Positions 24,564 to 30,996 of a DNA stretch of 64,000 nt are shown here, piece after piece; position 1 is the stretch's first letter, and every line of letters begins with the position of its first letter. The position numbers and the translations under genes were made by a program. The notes under the pieces were generated by a model. That model ran no database searches. It saw only the letters and a list, made by a program, of their open reading frames with translations, and was not told where the DNA came from. Origin of the DNA: an uncultured Eubacteriales bacterium (GTDB lineage Bacteria; Bacillota; Clostridia; Oscillospirales; Acutalibacteraceae); the NCBI GenBank assembly GCA_910584745.1, contig CAJUDG010000002.1, forward strand, positions 248,001 to 312,000, written 5' to 3'.

Positions 24564-25158
24564 CGTATATACTGCCGCCGGAACGCTTCTGGACTTCATC
24601 GGGACGCTCCCGAAGCGGCCGGTATTGCTGGCGATAGACGGCAGGTGCGGCGCTGGAAAGTCCACTCTTGCAAGGGCGCTCGGGGAGAAAGCCGGCGCGG
24701 TGGTGGTGCATATGGACGATTTCTTCCTCCGGCCCGAGCAGAGGACGCCAGAGCGCTTTGCGGAGCCGGGCGGAAATGTGGACCGGGAACGCGTGCTGGA
24801 GGAGGTCCTGGCCCCCCTAAGGGAGAACCGTCCGGCAGTGTACAGGCCCTATGACGCGCATAAGCCCGCCATGCTGGAGCCGGTACATCTTGAACCGTCG
24901 CCCGTCACAATTATTGAGGGCTCCTATAGCTGCCACCCGGCTCTTTGGGACTATTATGATGCGCGCGTTTTTGTGGACGTGGGGCCGGAGGAGCAGCTCC
25001 GGCGCATCGATGCCCGCAGCGGCCCCGAGAAACTGGAGGCCTTCAAGTCCAGGTGGATCCCACTGGAGGAGGCGTACTTTCACACCTTTTCGGTGGAGAC
25101 AAGCTGTGACTTTTCCATTGAGCTTATAACGGAGCCGGATTTATTGAAAAGACTTTAG
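24544..25158 (+). CDS. Uridine-kinase-like P-loop kinase
   Basis: 204 residues. Walker A GRCGAGKST (37-45); VVVHMDDFFLRPEQRTPERF contains the acidic DD typical of uridine kinase/phosphoribulokinase-like nucleoside kinases; the lid is YRPYDAH, followed by VTIIEGSYSCHP. Its start lies inside the S-component gene, so the two are coupled. Substrate could be a nucleoside or a vitamin such as a nicotinoside or a pyrimidine-type vitamin precursor. Typical annotation: uridine kinase family. Confidence 0.8.
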   Translation: MKKLRTDVYTAAGTLLDFIGTLPKRPVLLAIDGRCGAGKSTLARALGEKAGAVVVHMDDFFLRPEQRTPERFAEPGGNVDRERVLEEVLAPLRENRPAVYRPYDAHKPAMLEPVHLEPSPVTIIEGSYSCHPALWDYYDARVFVDVGPEEQLRRIDARSGPEKLEAFKSRWIPLEEAYFHTFSVETSCDFSIELITEPDLLKRL

Positions 25159-25161
25159 CCC

Positions 25162-25200
25162 TTGGGCATGACCAACCGTTTGGCGGGTGGTTATGCCCAA
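25162..25200 (+). terminator. Probable terminator after the kinase
   Basis: TTGGGCAT-g-ACCA / TGGT-t-ATGCCCAA stem; only a weak T-rich tail (TATTTATT). Confidence 0.45.
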
Positions 25201-25272
25201 TATTTATTCCTTCCGCCAGCTTCCAGGGAACTCGGCCTGACTGCGGATGGAGCTATCGCATAAGCTCCCCTC

Positions 25273-26037
25273 TCAACGGTAAAATTCCCGCCAGCATCGG
25301 AAAAGGCAGAGCCACTGGACATACTCCATATTCCCGTCCCTGCGCGCCGGGCCCAGCCCCTCCAGCCTGAGGGCCATTGATATCTGTCTTTTGGTCAGCA
25401 GGCTCTGGGGACCGTCCCTGAAGGCCCGTTCCAGAAACGCCCTATACTCCCCCTGCCGCCCCCAGGGCAGGTCGGGAGAGCTCTTTCGCACGAGCGCCAG
25501 GAGGGCCGCGTCCACCCCCGGGGCCGGATGGAACTGCGTTCTCGGTATCCTCGCGGCTATCCGCACATCAAAGTACGGACGTATCGCACAGGCCGCAAGT
25601 CCCTCCCCGGTGAAGCGTTTGGCGGCGCCCCACTCTACAATTAGCCATGCCCCTTCCGGCGGCTGCCCGGCCTGAGTCAGCCGCCTTATAATGGCCGTGG
25701 TTTTAGAGAAGGGGATATTGGCAAATACCTTATAGGGCCCCTTTGGCAGCGGCCTTTTGAGAAAGTCGCCCTCAATAAGCTCCAGCCTGTCCTCCCCGGC
25801 AAAGCGCTCCCGAAGCCCCGCGCAGAGCCTTGGGTCCAGCTCCACCGCGGTCAGCCGCCCGCAGCGCTTTAATAGCTCTCTTGTGATGTGCCCCTTGCCG
25901 GGGCCTATCTCCAGCAAATGGTCGCCCCTGCCTATATCCGCAAGGCCTATAAGCCTCGATATCTCGGCCCGCCCGGTCAGGAAATTCTGTGAAGCCCAAA
26001 GGGGCGCGCCCTTTGGGTAACGGTTATTTTTTGGCAT
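25273..26037 (-). CDS. erm: Erm-type 23S rRNA (adenine-N6) methyltransferase
   Basis: 254 residues. SAM-binding motif I LEIGPGKGHITREL, acidic motif II AVELDPRL, GDFLK, and the catalytic NIPFSKTTAIIRRL (NIPF/Y, where the target adenine stacks). The N-terminal WASQNFLTG is typical of Erm rather than KsgA, which usually begins with a longer SQNFL block. Erm proteins dimethylate A2058 and give macrolide-lincosamide-streptogramin B resistance. The ATG at 26037 has AGAGGTG 8-9 bases upstream; that site is masked by a leader hairpin. A 5' leader of about 180 nt with a short ORF supports inducible control. The GC content matches its neighbours, so it looks resident rather than newly acquired. Confidence 0.85.
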   Translation of the reverse strand: MPKNNRYPKGAPLWASQNFLTGRAEISRLIGLADIGRGDHLLEIGPGKGHITRELLKRCGRLTAVELDPRLCAGLRERFAGEDRLELIEGDFLKRPLPKGPYKVFANIPFSKTTAIIRRLTQAGQPPEGAWLIVEWGAAKRFTGEGLAACAIRPYFDVRIAARIPRTQFHPAPGVDAALLALVRKSSPDLPWGRQGEYRAFLERAFRDGPQSLLTKRQISMALRLEGLGPARRDGNMEYVQWLCLFRCWREFYR

Positions 26038-26043
26038 GAAAAA

Positions 26044-26085
26044 GCACCTCTTTCGCAAAGTTGAGTAAACCTTAGAAAGAGACAC
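26044..26085 (-). promoter_or_regulatory. erm leader hairpin masking the ribosome site
   Basis: CTCTTTC (within 26075-26085) pairs with GAAAGAG (within 26044-26054), extended by wobble pairs to about 11 bp. The arm next to the gene contains the erm ribosome site. This is the classic translational-attenuation layout. Confidence 0.6.
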
Positions 26086-26135
26086 GGCAAAGCTGCCCGC
26101 CCATACTTTCCGGCGGGGTATTCGTCATGTCCCTA

Positions 26136-26186
26136 TCATTTCCTCAAGCGAGAAGCAGATGCACAAATCAACATGCCTATTTTCAC
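26136..26186 (-). CDS. erm leader peptide with RLR motif
   Basis: GTG-started 16-residue peptide MKIGMLICASASRLRK, or 12 residues from the internal ATG at 26174. AGGAGG lies at 26195-26190, only 3 bases before the GTG and 15 before the ATG, so the start is uncertain. The Arg-Leu-Arg near the end is the known macrolide-arrest motif of ErmD-type leaders, in which drug-bound ribosomes stall on (+)x(+) sequences. Stalling there would free the downstream erm ribosome site. Confidence 0.55.
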   Translation of the reverse strand: MKIGMLICASASRLRK

Positions 26187-26227
26187 TGTCCTCCTGTCTC
26201 ACCGGCGGTCCCGGCTGTGATAATATC

Positions 26228-26257
26228 ATTATAGCCCGCAGGGTACGGGTTTGTCAA
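26228..26257 (-). promoter_or_regulatory. Promoter of erm leader and gene
   Basis: TTGACA (26257-26252), 18-bp spacer, TATAAT (26233-26228), giving a leader of about 180 nt. Confidence 0.7.
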
Positions 26258-26297
26258 GTGGAGAAGGGCCGCTCCAGGCAGATTATGTAAATTTATC

Positions 26298-26326
26298 TTG
26301 CATTTACTCCAATTATCTGTTATCAT
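26298..26326 (+). promoter_or_regulatory. Promoter of locus 2 toxin gene
   Basis: TTGCAT (26298-26303), 17-bp spacer, TATCAT (26321-26326); about 120-nt leader before the ATG. Confidence 0.6.
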
Positions 26327-26456
26327 GTCAGTAAGGAGTTCGCCAAGAAACGGTGGACGGTTGGCCCTCTAAAAAGCTTCCAGAGGACCTAAAGCCTCTG
26401 ATTACATAGAAACCCGCCCTAAACAGGTGGGAATCTGGTATAAGGAGGATAAGCTT

Positions 26457-26552
26457 ATGAGCGTTCCTATTGAAGCCGTCATAGTGATGATGATGGGGTT
26501 TATTCAGACCATCGTTCTTCTCATCATTGAGCTGATAAACGCAAAAAAGTAA
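26457..26552 (+). CDS. 31-residue holin-like type I toxin peptide
   Basis: Starts MSVPIEAVIVMMMGFIQTI, followed by VLLIIELINAKK: one TM helix and a Lys-Lys end. Its form (short polar start with Glu, Met/Ile-rich helix) matches the 'putative holin-like toxin' peptides of Firmicutes (TxpA/BsrG/YonT group). AAGGAGG lies 8 bases upstream. The stop codon lies in a perfect stem, a terminator follows, and a consensus promoter faces it from the other side. Toxicity would be by membrane insertion (known for the group, inferred here). Confidence 0.75.
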   Translation: MSVPIEAVIVMMMGFIQTIVLLIIELINAKK

Positions 26553-26580
26553 CCGCTCCCCGGCAAGGTATGCGGTTACT
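26548..26580. other. Perfect 9-bp stem with 15-nt loop containing the toxin stop codon
   Basis: AGTAACCGC (26548-26556) and GCGGTTACT (26572-26580). The TAA stop lies in the 5' arm, exactly as in locus 1. Confidence 0.8.
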
Positions 26581-26600
26581 ATAAAAATATAACTTTATTA

Positions 26601-26639
26601 CCCGGGCCAGCCGTCAACCGGCGGGCTCCGCTTTTTTCT
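26601..26639 (+). terminator. Terminator of the locus 2 toxin mRNA
   Basis: GCCAGCCG-tcaac-CGGCGGGC stem then TCCGCTTTTTT. Same CCGTCAA-centred hairpin as at 14122-14152 in locus 1. Confidence 0.75.
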
Positions 26640-26645
26640 GCTCTT

Positions 26646-26674
26646 ATTATACCCCACCCCGCCCTCTTTGTCAA
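26646..26674 (-). promoter_or_regulatory. Consensus antitoxin promoter, locus 2
   Basis: TTGACA (26674-26669), 17-bp spacer, TATAAT (26651-26646), pointing left into the toxin 3' end. Confidence 0.8.
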
Positions 26675-26774
26675 CAGCCCGGAAAAATCTCAAAAAATTT
26701 TTTCCTTCCCCTTCAATATTTCCGGATTTCCTGCGACTATATATATGAAAGGCCTTTCAAGGAGGGGTGCCCCC

Positions 26775-27332
26775 GTGGAGGATACACGCATCATCGACCT
26801 ATATAACCGCCGGGACGAGCTGGCCATCACCGAGACCCGGCGAAAGTACGGCCCCTACTGTAATAAGATAGCAATGAACCTTCTGGGCTCCACAGAGGAT
26901 GCCGAGGAGTGCGTCAGCGACGCCCTTTTCGCTGCCTGGCGGCAGATCCCGCCCCTTATCCCCCGGTCCCTGCGGGCATTTCTCGGGCGGGTCACCAGAA
27001 ACCTGTGCGTGTCGAGATACCGCTCCGTGAAGGCGCAAAAACGCTCCTGCGGTATGGATCAGCTGCTCTCAGAGCTCTCCGACTGCCTGCCGGACGGCGA
27101 CACCCTTGAGGACCAGGTTGACTCCCGGGCCCTTACCGCCGTGATAACCCGGTGGCTTGACGAACTCCCGCCCCGGGACCGGGAGCTCTTTGTGCGGCGG
27201 TACTGGTTCTGCGACAGCCTCTCGGACGTCGCCGCCCAGATGGAGGAGACCCCCCAGGCGCTCTCACAGCGCGCCTATCAGCTTAGAAAATCACTTAAAA
27301 ACCGCCTTGAAAAGGAGGGCTATACAATATGA
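26775..27332 (+). CDS. ECF-type RNA polymerase sigma factor
   Basis: 185 residues. Region 2 (about 15-80; GSTEDAEECVSDALFAAW, then FLGRVTRNLCVSRYRS) and region 4 (about 125-180; LPPRDRELFVRRYWF, then SLSDVAAQMEETPQAL) are both present, with no other domain. The GTG at 26775 has AAGGAGG 9 bases upstream and is preferred to an ATG 30 bp earlier. The stop overlaps the next ATG (ATGA), so it is coupled to the transmembrane serpin, which stands where an anti-sigma factor gene normally stands. Target promoters unknown. Confidence 0.9.
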   Translation: MEDTRIIDLYNRRDELAITETRRKYGPYCNKIAMNLLGSTEDAEECVSDALFAAWRQIPPLIPRSLRAFLGRVTRNLCVSRYRSVKAQKRSCGMDQLLSELSDCLPDGDTLEDQVDSRALTAVITRWLDELPPRDRELFVRRYWFCDSLSDVAAQMEETPQALSQRAYQLRKSLKNRLEKEGYTI

Positions 27333-28888
27333 GACCCGAAGATATCTTTGACGCCGTCACGGATATCCGCGACGACCAGATAGAGTTCGCAAAGCCCCGC
27401 CGCTCCCGCCGCCGGTACCTTGTACCCATAGCCGCCTGCCTTGTGCTGGCCCTTATCGTCCTGCCGTTCTTAAGCTCCCGGTCCCCCGGGGTGCGGCCCC
27501 TCTATACCGGCTCAGCCCAGCTGGCAAAGGCCCGGTACCCCGGCTCACCAAAGGCCGCAGAGAAGAGCCATGATATGCCAAGCAGCTCCGGGCTCCCCAA
27601 CGGCTCCCCCGCCCCGGCGGTCATGTACGAGGGCGACGAAACGGACGGCCCCTACGCCGAGGACAGCGACGGCAGCGGCTATGGGGACACGGTCAGCGGC
27701 AGCGAAGACAGCAGCCTTTGGGAGAACATCGAGCGGGGCCAGGAGGAATACCGGAAAAACCGGGAGGAATACTCCCAGCGCCTCAACGGCTTCTGGACCG
27801 ACAGCGCCGAGACCTTTCTCACCGCCGATAATGAGGAGAACCTGATATTCAGCCCCATCAGTCTCTATACCGTCCTTGGCATGTCCGCCGAGCTCTGCGA
27901 GGGAGAGCCCCAAAAGGAGATACTGGACCTTTTGGGCAGCCCCGGCATAACGGACCTTCGGGACAGCGCCCGGCGCATATGGTGCGAAAGCTTCACCCAG
28001 GGGGAGAGCACCTGCCTTCTGGCAAACTCCCTCTGGCTCTCGAATACCGTGGATTATAAGCAGCCGGTGCTGGATACCCTGGCCGGAAACTACTTTGCCG
28101 ACAGCTTTAGAGGCGACATGGGCAGCGAAGAATACGACCTTATGCACCTTGACTGGCTGGGTGAGAAGACCAACGGCTACCTTGACGGCAAACTTCCGGG
28201 GCTTGAGAGCGAGCCCGACACCCTCATGTACCTGGACAGTACCATCTACTTCAAGGCCCGCTGGTATCATGAGTTCGACCCATCCCAAAATGAAGACGGC
28301 ACCTTCCACTCGAGATACATGGACCAGCCCTGCACCTTCATGCGCGAGACCAGCTGGGGCGGCTACTACTGGGGCGAACACTTCAGCGCCATCGGCAAGG
28401 GGCTTTCCGGCGGGCATTTTATGCTGTTCGTCCTGCCGGACGAGGGCTATACCACCAACGACCTCCTGGCCGACCCCGAGTACAAGAGCTTTCTAGAGAG
28501 CTCCATGAGCGTCGAAGGCCGCTGGGAGAAGTCCTCCTATGTCAAGATAAATTCCAGCATACCCAAGTTCGACGTGACCTCCGACATGGACATGGCCCCG
28601 GGCCTTCGTGAGATGGGTATCTCTGGTATATTCGAGGGCGGCACCGGCAGCTTTGCCCCCATCACCGACCGGGATTTCTTCTTTACCGGCGTAAAGCACG
28701 CCTGCCGGGTAGCCATCGACGAGGAGGGCTGCGAGGCCGCCGCAGTGACGGTCATGCCCGCCGTGGGCTCCTCTGGCCCGCCCGAGGACGAGGTGGACTT
28801 CGTCCTGGACCGGCCCTTCCTGTTCACCATCACCAACTGGGGCGGCCTGCCCATATACATGGGCGTCGTGAACCAGATAACGGAATAA
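27329..28888 (+). CDS. Membrane-anchored serpin with anti-sigma-like N-terminus
   Basis: 519 residues. Residues 1-32 are cytoplasmic (MRPEDIFDAVTDIRDDQIEF, then KPRRSRRR), resembling the short N-termini of Clostridial anti-sigma factors encoded next to ECF genes. One TM helix follows at about 33-52, then an acidic Ser/Gly/Pro linker (55-135) and a full serpin domain (about 145-519). Serpin marks: IFSPISLYTVLGM, LANSLWLS, STIYFKARW, the hinge DEEGCEAAAVT (G467 as P15, C468 as P14), reactive loop VMPAVGSSG (P1 near S481) and FVLDRPFLFTI. The small-residue loop suggests elastase- or subtilisin-like targets. Serpins trap proteases by a large irreversible refolding, which here would happen just outside the membrane. 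Confidence 0.9.
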   Translation: MRPEDIFDAVTDIRDDQIEFAKPRRSRRRYLVPIAACLVLALIVLPFLSSRSPGVRPLYTGSAQLAKARYPGSPKAAEKSHDMPSSSGLPNGSPAPAVMYEGDETDGPYAEDSDGSGYGDTVSGSEDSSLWENIERGQEEYRKNREEYSQRLNGFWTDSAETFLTADNEENLIFSPISLYTVLGMSAELCEGEPQKEILDLLGSPGITDLRDSARRIWCESFTQGESTCLLANSLWLSNTVDYKQPVLDTLAGNYFADSFRGDMGSEEYDLMHLDWLGEKTNGYLDGKLPGLESEPDTLMYLDSTIYFKARWYHEFDPSQNEDGTFHSRYMDQPCTFMRETSWGGYYWGEHFSAIGKGLSGGHFMLFVLPDEGYTTNDLLADPEYKSFLESSMSVEGRWEKSSYVKINSSIPKFDVTSDMDMAPGLREMGISGIFEGGTGSFAPITDRDFFFTGVKHACRVAIDEEGCEAAAVTVMPAVGSSGPPEDEVDFVLDRPFLFTITNWGGLPIYMGVVNQITE

Positions 28889-28908
28889 TTATGAGAGGAG
28901 CGTTCATT

Positions 28909-30306
28909 ATGAAGCTTACAGGCAGTCAGAAACTTACTCTGGTGCTGATAATACTGGCGGTGTTGCTGGCCGTCACGGCGGCGATAGTGGCCTTCGGCGG
29001 CGGAACAACAGGCGGGACAAAGCCCCTGTTCACCGGCAGCGCCAAGCTGGCCGGGCCAGCTATCCCAAAGCTCAGCTTTGAGAGCTACCCCACCGAGGAG
29101 CAGGAAAAGGAGCTCTCCGACATCACCTCCCGGGTAGACGCCTTCCGCGAGGAACTTCCACAGCACGCCGAAGCCCTGGCCCCCTTCTTTGAAAAGAGCA
29201 CCCGGCAGATACTCTCCGGCCACGGCGGCGAGAACCAGATATACTCCCCCCTGAACCTCTATATGGCCCTGTCCATGGTCACGGAGATCACCGACGGCTC
29301 CACCCGGGGGCAGATACTGGACCTGCTGGGCGCGCCGGACATAGAGAGCCTTCGGGACCAGTCCCAGGGCCTGTGGCTCATGAGCTCCCTGAACCTCTAT
29401 GGCGGCGAGACGGACCTTGCCAACTCCATGTGGCTCAACAACTCCATCGACTACAAGCAGGAGACCCTTGACATTCTGGCGGGGGACCACTTCGCCGAGA
29501 GCTTCCGGGGCCAGCCCGGCACTGAGGAATATAATAAGCTCCTCCAGGACTGGACCAACGAGAAGACCCGGAACCTGCTGGAGGACAGCGCTAACAGCCT
29601 TCAAATGGACCCATCCACGCTGCTGACCCTGATGAGCACCGTCTACTTCAAGGCCTCCTGGCACGATATGTTCCCCGAGGACCTGACCGCCGCCGGGACC
29701 TTCCACGCCCCCCAGGGCGATATAGAGCACGACTTCATGCACCAGGGTTTCTCCGGCGGATACTGCCGGGGAGAACACTTCGGCGCCGTGAGCCTGTCCT
29801 TCCGGGGCGGCGCGGGCATGACCTTCATCCTGCCGGACGAGGACAGCGGCGTCGACGCTCTCCTGGCCGAGGGCAGCGACCTCTGGGACTTCCTCTCCTG
29901 GCAGGCCATGCAGGGGGCCGACCCCAACACACCCTACTGGGAGGAGAGCACCTGGGCCAAAATAAAGCTGGCCCTGCCCAAGTTCGACGTGTCCTCCAAT
30001 AACGACTTGATAGGATCTCTGAAGGTCCTGGGCATGACCGACGCGTTTGACCCGGCAGTCAGCGACTTCACCCCTCTTATGAATACCGATGTCCCCGTCC
30101 TAATAAACAAAGTGAACCACGCCGCCCGGGTGATGGTGGACGAGGAGGGCTGCACCGCCGCCTCCTATGTGGAGATAGGCATGGCCCTCGGGGCCGCCGC
30201 CCAGCCCGAGGAAATAATAGACTTCACCCTTGACCGGCCCTTCATCTTCGTGATACACACCACGGACGGTATGCCCCTGTTCGCGGGGGTGGTGAATCGG
30301 CCTTGA
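28909..30306 (+). CDS. Second membrane-anchored serpin
   Basis: 465 residues starting MKLTGSQK, with a TM anchor at about 9-31, a short linker and a serpin domain (about 75-465). It shares the linker PLFTGSAKLAG with serpin 1 (PLYTGSAQLAK), so the two are tandem paralogues. Hinge DEEGCTAASY (G414 as P15, C415 as P14) and reactive loop IGMALGAAAQ (P1 near G428) differ from serpin 1, so targets likely differ. It lacks the N-terminal anti-sigma-like piece. GAGAGGAG lies 9 bases before the chosen ATG; an earlier in-frame ATG at 28891 has no site. Confidence 0.9.
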   Translation: MKLTGSQKLTLVLIILAVLLAVTAAIVAFGGGTTGGTKPLFTGSAKLAGPAIPKLSFESYPTEEQEKELSDITSRVDAFREELPQHAEALAPFFEKSTRQILSGHGGENQIYSPLNLYMALSMVTEITDGSTRGQILDLLGAPDIESLRDQSQGLWLMSSLNLYGGETDLANSMWLNNSIDYKQETLDILAGDHFAESFRGQPGTEEYNKLLQDWTNEKTRNLLEDSANSLQMDPSTLLTLMSTVYFKASWHDMFPEDLTAAGTFHAPQGDIEHDFMHQGFSGGYCRGEHFGAVSLSFRGGAGMTFILPDEDSGVDALLAEGSDLWDFLSWQAMQGADPNTPYWEESTWAKIKLALPKFDVSSNNDLIGSLKVLGMTDAFDPAVSDFTPLMNTDVPVLINKVNHAARVMVDEEGCTAASYVEIGMALGAAAQPEEIIDFTLDRPFIFVIHTTDGMPLFAGVVNRP

Positions 30307-30341
30307 CATTCTGGCCCCTCATGTTATAATGTACGCATAGC
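30302..30341 (+). repeat. Promoter-bearing repeat, copy 1
   Basis: TTGACA (30303-30308), 16-bp spacer, TATAAT (30325-30330), then GTACGCATAGC. Nearly identical over about 38 bp to 30931-30968. It drives the DUF4160/DUF2442 pair. Confidence 0.75.
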
Positions 30342-30374
30342 GCATATTTGGACAAAACCAGCGAGGTGAATAAG

Positions 30375-30626
30375 ATGCCCGAGATCTGTAGGTTCTATGG
30401 CATAGTTATCAAGATGTTCTTCAAGCCAAAGGAACATGAGCCCAGTCATATCCATGCCCTGTACGGCGAGCATATCGGAGTCTTCGACCTAAAGACGATG
30501 GCCATGACAGAGGGAGACCTGCCCGGAAAGGCCCAGGAGCTTGTGCGTGAATGGCTGAATGTCCACCAGAACGAACTGCAAGAGATGTGGGACACTCAAA
30601 AGCTGGGTAAGCTGCCGCCGCTCTAA
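30375..30626 (+). CDS. DUF4160 family protein
   Basis: 83 residues starting MPEICRFYGIVIKMFF, with HEPSHIHALYGEHIGVF, the conserved His-rich core of DUF4160, and a GKAQELVREWLNVHQNEL helix. The family is almost always next to DUF2442 and is suspected to form a two-gene toxin-antitoxin-like module; no mechanism is known to me. GAGGTGA precedes the ATG. DUF2442 follows after 13 bp. Confidence 0.88.
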   Translation: MPEICRFYGIVIKMFFKPKEHEPSHIHALYGEHIGVFDLKTMAMTEGDLPGKAQELVREWLNVHQNELQEMWDTQKLGKLPPL

Positions 30627-30639
30627 TGGAGGTGTATAT

Positions 30640-30888
30640 ATGATACCAAGGATCAAGGACATCACGCCGCTGCCAGATTTTCTCCTTCGCGTGGTCTTCG
30701 ACGACGGCAAAGCTGTCCTCTATGATGTGAAGGAGGACATGGAGCAGCTCGAAGACTACCGGGACCTGCGCACCATCGCTGGACTTTTCGACCAGGTGCA
30801 GCTGGACCAGAGCCGGACCTGTGTGTTCTGGAACGACCGGATCGACCTGCCCAGCGACGCCATTTACGAATATGGCAAAGTACAATAA
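30640..30888 (+). CDS. DUF2442 family protein
   Basis: 82 residues: MIPRIKDITPLPDFLLRVVF, GKAVLYDVKEDM and VFWNDRIDLPSDAIYE are the DUF2442 core. TGGAGGTG lies 5-6 bases before the ATG. Second gene of the DUF4160 cassette; probable partner (perhaps antitoxin) of the first protein. A terminator follows. Confidence 0.88.
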   Translation: MIPRIKDITPLPDFLLRVVFDDGKAVLYDVKEDMEQLEDYRDLRTIAGLFDQVQLDQSRTCVFWNDRIDLPSDAIYEYGKVQ

Positions 30889-30899
30889 GAAAAACGCTT

Positions 30900-30922
30900 A
30901 AAGCCCCCGCAAGGGGCTTTTC
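30900..30922 (+). terminator. Terminator of the DUF4160/DUF2442 cassette
   Basis: AAAGCCCC-cgca-AGGGGCTTTT; a compact intrinsic terminator just before the second promoter repeat. Confidence 0.8.
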
Positions 30923-30930
30923 TGCTGGCC

Positions 30931-30968
30931 CTTGACATTCCCGCCCCTCATGCTATAATGGGCATAGC
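30931..30968 (+). repeat. Promoter-bearing repeat, copy 2
   Basis: TTGACA (30932-30937), 16-bp spacer, TATAAT (30954-30959), then GGGCATAGC. Near-copy of 30302-30341; it drives the isomerase/oxidoreductase pair. Confidence 0.75.
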
Positions 30969-30996
30969 AACCAAACTCACACGCAGGAGGGTACAA

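Larger units (their letters stand above)
26545..26640 (-). ncRNA. Putative antisense antitoxin RNA, locus 2
   Basis: Start predicted about 26639 from the promoter at 26646-26674. It would be complementary to the toxin terminator and stop-codon stem and could run into the ORF; its 3' end is not defined. It matches the position of RatA/SR4-type antitoxins. Confidence 0.55.

Noticed and set aside
26690..26774. ECF-type autoregulated promoter before the sigma gene
   Set aside because: No convincing GGAAC/CGTC-type pair with proper spacing could be read; left unassigned.
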